Of a stretch of DNA of 64,000 nt, positions 59,405 through 64,000 are shown one piece after another. Within the stretch, counting starts at the first letter, position 1. Every line of letters starts with the position of its first letter. The position numbers were made by a program, and so were the translations under genes. Origin of the DNA: Excoecaria cochinchinensis. Taxonomy: Eukaryota; Streptophyta; Magnoliopsida; Malpighiales; Euphorbiaceae. The stretch spans positions 930,001 to 994,000 of the forward strand of contig CANTUQ010000108.1 of the NCBI GenBank assembly GCA_947683425.1, given 5' to 3'. The notes under the pieces are model-generated. The model made no database searches. It saw nothing but the letters and a program-made list of their open reading frames with translations, and had not been told where the DNA came from.

Positions 59405-61897
59405 TGTAGACACCGGGTCCTAAGGTAGTCCAGATCAGAGTTGCCAGATGAAGATATCAATGCCTGTTTTCGGCCAAACGGATGAAACTTGCGAGCTTTC
59501 GCTCTTCGGATTTATAAAGATTAAAGATTTTTCTTGATAATAGGAGATTTTCGCATGTTAGGAGGAGTTCTTCACTTGAAAATCTCAATTTTGGTTCACA
59601 GATAGGGGAGCCGTATGTCAGGAGAGACGCCCGTCTCTAGCAGTGAGTGTCGGCTGTCGCTCGCGGGCGAGAAACCTTCCCTCACACTGTGCGATGCCCG
59701 TCACTCATGCGAGAAGTGCCTGTCCCTCACGATCGATGGCTGGGCCCTCGCCGCCCTACTCTCGTGAGGTTACCAGCTGCTAGAGAGGGCAGGTATGCCC
59801 ATGAGCGACGCCCGTCGGTCACCGAGCGACGCCCGTCGGTCGGGGATCTGAGGCACTTTTTCATGGGATTTTCCAGATTTTTCCAGGATTTTCTAAATAT
59901 ATTTTTAGGATTTTTCAATATCTTCCAAATCTTTTCGAATATTTTAAAATTTTGGATCTGAATTTGGAAATATTATGCAAATCAGTCGGTTTTGATTCTG
60001 ATTTAATAAATCGTTTTCAAATTCAAATTTAAAATTAAAATTTGTATGAGTTATTTTCCTTAACCTATAAATAGGAGGGTAGGAATCATTATTGGGGGTT
60101 AGCAACTTTCATCAGAAATAAAAAGTTTTCCCACGAAATTCCCGAAAAAGGTTCTTTGCTTGGATTTTTTATTAAAAGTTTTCGTCAAATCTTTTTAAAA
60201 CCAAAGCAAATTCGAGAAAGCAAAATCAATTTGTTCTTACTCAGCCCAGCTTTTTTTTTAGCATTCATAATTGCTACAAAACATCGAGAAGGAAAAATAC
60301 AATTTTCTTTTCTTGATCTGATTTTAAAATTACGATTTTTATCGTACAAAAAATCTCCTGAAATGTCACATTATGAATTAATTCTTATAGAATTCGAGGA
60401 GCAGAAATCACGTGACATTCACCTTTAAAGGTAATATTCTGAGGCTAAATATTCTGGATCAATCTCTCTCACACTTCGTCTTTTCATATTAAATTATTCG
60501 AAACTAATTTATTTTAAAGGGTGATTTTAAACGTGGAATTCAATTTTATTCGATAAAATAGAAAGGTTTTTTAAATTTCTTTATTTTTCTAGATCAGGGA
60601 TGACCGATGGGTAGAGGATCCATCAACGACCGTTGCTCAGCCGAGCGATGAGCCATCGAGGAGTTATGACTCCATCCGTCGATTGGCCCAGGGACGGCCG
60701 TCGCTCGCGTGATATAGGACGTCCTTGGGCCTTCCTTCTTCTATCCTTGCTTTCTTTTCTCTTATTCTTTATTCTTATTTTCCCTTTTTTTTCCCATGAT
60801 ATTTTTTTACTGATTCTTTATCTTTATTCATTTTTCATGTTTATTTTATTGATTATTGCGCTAACATGATTGTTGTTTTTGTGAGTTTAACTATTTTTCC
60901 TGGATTTGGAATGTTAAAAATGGAGGACACCGCGATGGTCCAAGGACATTGTTCGGGTTTATTCCTTTACCTTATTTCTTTTATTTCAATTGCCATGTAT
61001 CATTTATTGTAAATATTGTCTTTATTCCGTTAATATAAAAATGGCTAAATATTTATATCAATAAATTTGGAGTTTTTTTAATAAAAAGGACCGATGTTTT
61101 GATTTCCATCAAAATAAAATTGTCACTTTAAAACTATTTTTCGAAGTATGCATGCGAGGACCAATGTCCTCATCCTTAATAAACACCCTGTTTAATGTAT
61201 GATTTACATTTTCGTTTATAATGGGGGTTGCCCTTAGTTTTGTTGTAATTTATTTTATATTTACCTTATGCTTATCTTTCTTTTGTTTACCGCCTTTGTT
61301 ACGTGAATAATTTGCGCTTTAATTAATTGCATTGAAATGAATGAGAGAACATAATGAAATTTTATCTCTAAAACTGAATCATAATTTAATCAAGGTATGA
61401 ATAAATGGGAAGTCCTGAATCTTCTCTGGTCTTAGGCTCAACGAGGTTAGAGGACTATCTCATTGTTCTATTGGGGTGGGGTTACCAAAATATCTCCTAT
61501 TGCCTGATAGGCCCAATTTGCATGGTCTTAGGCTCTACGGTATTAGATGATCCTTCCAATGTTCTATTAGAAGGAGGTGTCCAAAATATCTCTAGCTTAC
61601 CCAAAATAGACATATATGCATCATCTTAGGCTTCAAGAGATTAGATGATCCTTCTAGTGTTCTATTGGAAAGAGGTGCCCAAAATATCTCTGATTGCCCA
61701 AAACAGACACACATGCGCTGTCTTAGGCTTAATGAGGCTAGATGACCTTTCCCAATATTTTATTAGGTGGCGACTCCAAAACACCTCCTTGTTGCCCAAA
61801 ATAGATGCCCTCATAATTCCTTACAAGTTATAAGAACCTCTCCTAAACACCCTAAAAGTGGGTCTTTGGGGCACTCCGGGGTTCGGCGCGCGTCACA
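59405..61897 (+). repeat. E10 5' LTR (2.49 kb)
   Basis: It starts TGTAGACACCGGG and ends GCGCGCGTCACA. It contains a GC-rich stretch with repeated GAGCGACGCCCGTCGGTC (59800-59846) and a TATA box (60066-60073). The shared 3' third is present, with several copies of a TTAGGCT...CCAAAATATCTC-like motif (61430-61760). It has no long TTA run. No gene is seen. Confidence 0.85.
60066..60073 (+). promoter_or_regulatory. TATA box of the E10 LTR
   Basis: CTATAAATAGG lies about 660 bp into the LTR, the best-formed TATA box among the Tat LTRs here. Confidence 0.6.
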
Positions 61898-62612
61898 GTG
61901 GCGACTCCACTCAGGACTTAAATGAGACTTCACTTTGAAAGTACCTTGATTAAAAAAATATAATTGAGTTTTAATTTAAAATTTCACCCTTTTTTCAAAG
62001 TTGCATTGCATATCATTAGAGCCTTAGATCTATGCTAGTTTGGTCCCTCTTTTAACCCTGGTGCATTCCTGAAGTATGACCCTACATTCACTCAATGTAG
62101 AGAAGTGTTAAGGATAATCACTAGCCCAAGCCTCATATCGTTTGATATATTAAATGGAGACCCGACCGGTAGGTGCATGTCAATTTATTTGGATAGCCTA
62201 AATACACAATGATCACAACCCATGCGTATGTACATTAGATAAGAGAGGTTATGCTACCAGTTCTCCACCGTGCACCACACGCGTCCATCGGGTTTCCTGT
62301 TAACCCATGGAGCAAGCCCACCTTGGAAAGAGACTATAACCTCGTGTGCGGAAGTGATAAGGTTGGAGGGATCTATATGTTTGCGTGTGATTGTGGATGC
62401 TGCAGAGCACGATCATGCATCTTATGGCATTCATGCATCATCCTAACTTGATATGTTTTACAGCCATCATAGATCTACCCAGGTGGTCAAGAGGTCCTCA
62501 TGGGAAGTTGCGCAGAACTTTGTTCTTTGAACTACCAGAAAGTGTAGAGTACTGGGACACAATTTTGGAAAGTAGTCATGCTACCTCTTCTTAATTTTTT
62601 ATACACAGTGAA
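61898..62612 (+). other. E10 primer site and leader
   Basis: TGGCGACTCCACTCAGGA (61899-61916) is close to the E4 site. CTAAC (62443-62447) and TTTTACAG ending at 62463 repeat the 17-nt branch-point and acceptor layout. Confidence 0.7.
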
Positions 62613-63110
62613 ATGGCTAACTCACCAAGAGGGACATACGGCACTAGGGCCATGATAGGTGAAGAGGTGGGTAGACAGTTTGAGGAGTTCGAGAACAGAA
62701 TGATGGCCATGATGGCAACGATGGCCCAGCCTGCCGCACCACAGAACCCAGCTCGTCCTCCTATGAGACAAAATGAATAAGAGGAGGTCAGAGAGGAGCC
62801 ACAAGAGGAAATTTGCCCACCACTAATGGATTTAAGGGCCAAGATGTTAGCAGGACAGAGAAGAGGGCCTACCCATAGGGTAGACGAAGATTGGGAAGAA
62901 GATGAATACGATGAGCCAGCATCGGTATGGGGAAAGGCACCTCAGACGAAAGAGGCCATCTGGAAGAAGATGGAGGAAAAATTCAAAGTAATGTCGAGAA
63001 TGTTGACTCGGGGACGAGGGATGAACCCTGAGGACAAAGAGTTGGAGGTAGAGGATCTGATCCCTATCAACTTCAAAATGCCAGATGTCCCGAAGTTCAA
63101 CGACACTTCT
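62613..63110 (+). pseudogene. E10 gag, N-terminal part (broken and interrupted)
   Basis: The Met at 62613 begins MANSPRGTYGTRAM. EEFENRMMAMMATMAQ matches FERKMLAMM of E4 and E5. A TAA at 62778-62780 interrupts the frame, which then continues to INFKMPDVPKFNDTS, the start of the capsid domain, where LTR C is inserted. Confidence 0.82.
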
Positions 63111-64000
63111 TGTAACACCCTATTTCCATCCTAGTATTCTGATCAATTTTGTGTATAATATTGTGGTTTGGTTATTTAGGAGTTAATTGCCTAATTTTGC
63201 TAATTAGTGTTTTGGTTGGGTAGAGGAGAAAAGAAGAAGGATGAGAATGAAACTTTGCTAACACCAGCTAAGAAATTGACAAGTGTAGGAAAGAGATTAG
63301 GGAAGAGTAGATAAAGATGGAAAGAGAGAGAGAGTGAGGGACAGAAATTCACGTTTCTGCCTCTTCCTCGCCGTTTCTTCTTCTTCTTCTTCTTCTTCTT
63401 CTTCTTCTTCTTCTTCTTTCTTCTTCTTCTTCTTCTTCTTCTTTTCTCCTTAGCCTTAATCCTTTGATGGTCTATGCAACTTGTGAATTTGGAGTTGGTT
63501 TTGGTAGATTTCCAGGTTTGTGATTGGTGGTTTTCTTCTCTTCTTTCTTTCTTTTCTTCCCATTTTCTTTTAGTGTGTATGGGTTTTGAGTTTTGTGTTT
63601 TGTGGTTTGGTTAACTTGATGTTCAAAATTTTTTGCTAAGGAAGCAAAAGGTAAAGAGAAGGTTGGAGGGAGTTCATCCAAGTGATTGTGGTGGAGCTTT
63701 GTATCTCAAGGTTTGGGAATTTTGTGTTTTGAATAATATTGATATGTGATTTAAATTTCTAGTAATTGATGATTTTGAGTATGATTATATGTATATTTAT
63801 ATGAGTGTTGTTAGTTTTTGTATTAAATTTAGAAAGGATGATGATTTGTAGTGAAATTATTAATGTGATAACATGATGAGAGGTATGATTTTGGGTTAAT
63901 TAATGTACTAAATTGGTTGAGAGGTTAATTAAGAGTTGGAACTTGATAGAATTAAGTTAAAAGGCATAAATTGAGTATGGCATGGAAATTAGAGTTTGGG
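63111..64000 (+). mobile_element. LTR C: start of a gag-only-family LTR
   Basis: It begins TGTAACACCCTATTTCC inside E10 gag. It has a TTC microsatellite (63374-63447) and a micro-exon-like segment (63641-63710) reading AKGKEKVGGSSSK before TGA. The window ends 890 bp in. Whether it is solo or part of a full element is unknown. Confidence 0.78.
63374..63447 (+). repeat. TTC microsatellite in LTR C
   Basis: Two long TTC runs are separated by one interruption. Shorter TTC runs lie at the matching place in LTR B (40302-40320) and the E2 LTR, in the probable transcribed leader. Confidence 0.9.

Larger units (their letters stand above)
59405..63110 (+). mobile_element. E10: 5' part of a Tat element
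   Basis: It has a complete LTR, primer site, leader and the first third of gag. LTR C interrupts it at 63111. Its LTR and gag start diverge from E4 and E5, so it is a third subfamily. The rest of the element should continue beyond the window. Confidence 0.83.

Overview
The window is plant nuclear DNA made entirely of LTR retrotransposons. I found no host single-copy gene, rRNA gene, tRNA gene or CRISPR array. The evidence for a plant is the pairing of two plant-type Ty3/gypsy lineages. One is a Tekay-type chromovirus: a C-terminal chromodomain and an initiator-Met tRNA primer site, TGGTATCAGAGC. The other is the Tat/Ogre lineage: a second RNase H domain, a TGGCGACTCC-type primer site, long LTRs and tandem arrays just before the 3' LTR. 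Introns with plant-like branch points and long TTA microsatellites fit an angiosperm. I cannot name the species. This is the nested-repeat landscape of heterochromatin.

Layout, left to right. 1-2021: 3' part of a plus-strand LTR (E0). 2022-10761: a minus-strand Tekay element (E1), full length in structure but broken by nonsense codons and one frameshift. 10762-15221: a minus-strand element (E2) with 2.56-kb LTRs and only a gag gene inside. 15222-16563 and 34201-37185: 3' end of a plus-strand Tat element (E3) with a 55-bp tandem array and a 3' LTR. 16564-34200: a solo LTR (A) inside that array. 18731-33823: a young, nearly intact Tat element (E4) inside solo LTR A. 37186-38091 and 51362-55010: leader and 5' LTR of a minus-strand Tekay element (E6). 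38092-51361: a non-autonomous Tat element (E5) inside the E6 LTR, with solo LTR B (39883-42371) inside its own 5' LTR. 55011-55875: minus-strand Tat pol debris (E7) joined to a truncated plus-strand Tat LTR and leader (E8, to 57693). 57694-59404: partial Tat LTR (E9). 59405-63110: LTR, leader and gag start of another Tat element (E10). 63111-64000: start of another LTR (C).

Four insertions have both target-site duplications in the window: solo LTR A (CTCTG), E4 (GTGTG), E5 (GTCAC) and solo LTR B (ATTAT). They fix the insertion order. One inferred chain is six insertions deep: E7, then E6, E3, E2, E1 and E0.

How the parts work together. E4 is the only plausible autonomous element: gag, protease, reverse transcriptase, two RNase H domains and integrase lie in one frame with a single amber codon, and its LTRs are nearly identical. 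E5 (no protease, RT, RNase H or integrase) and E2 (gag only) would depend on proteins supplied in trans.

The most interesting material is not in the large genes. The gag-only family LTRs (E0, A, B, E2, C) share palindromes, hairpins, a CACGASTCGTG motif array and an apparent lysine-rich micro-exon. The Tat elements share a branch point and 3' splice site before gag, a structured 3' noncoding block, fast-changing GC-rich LTR cassettes and unrelated tandem arrays at the same place in each subfamily.
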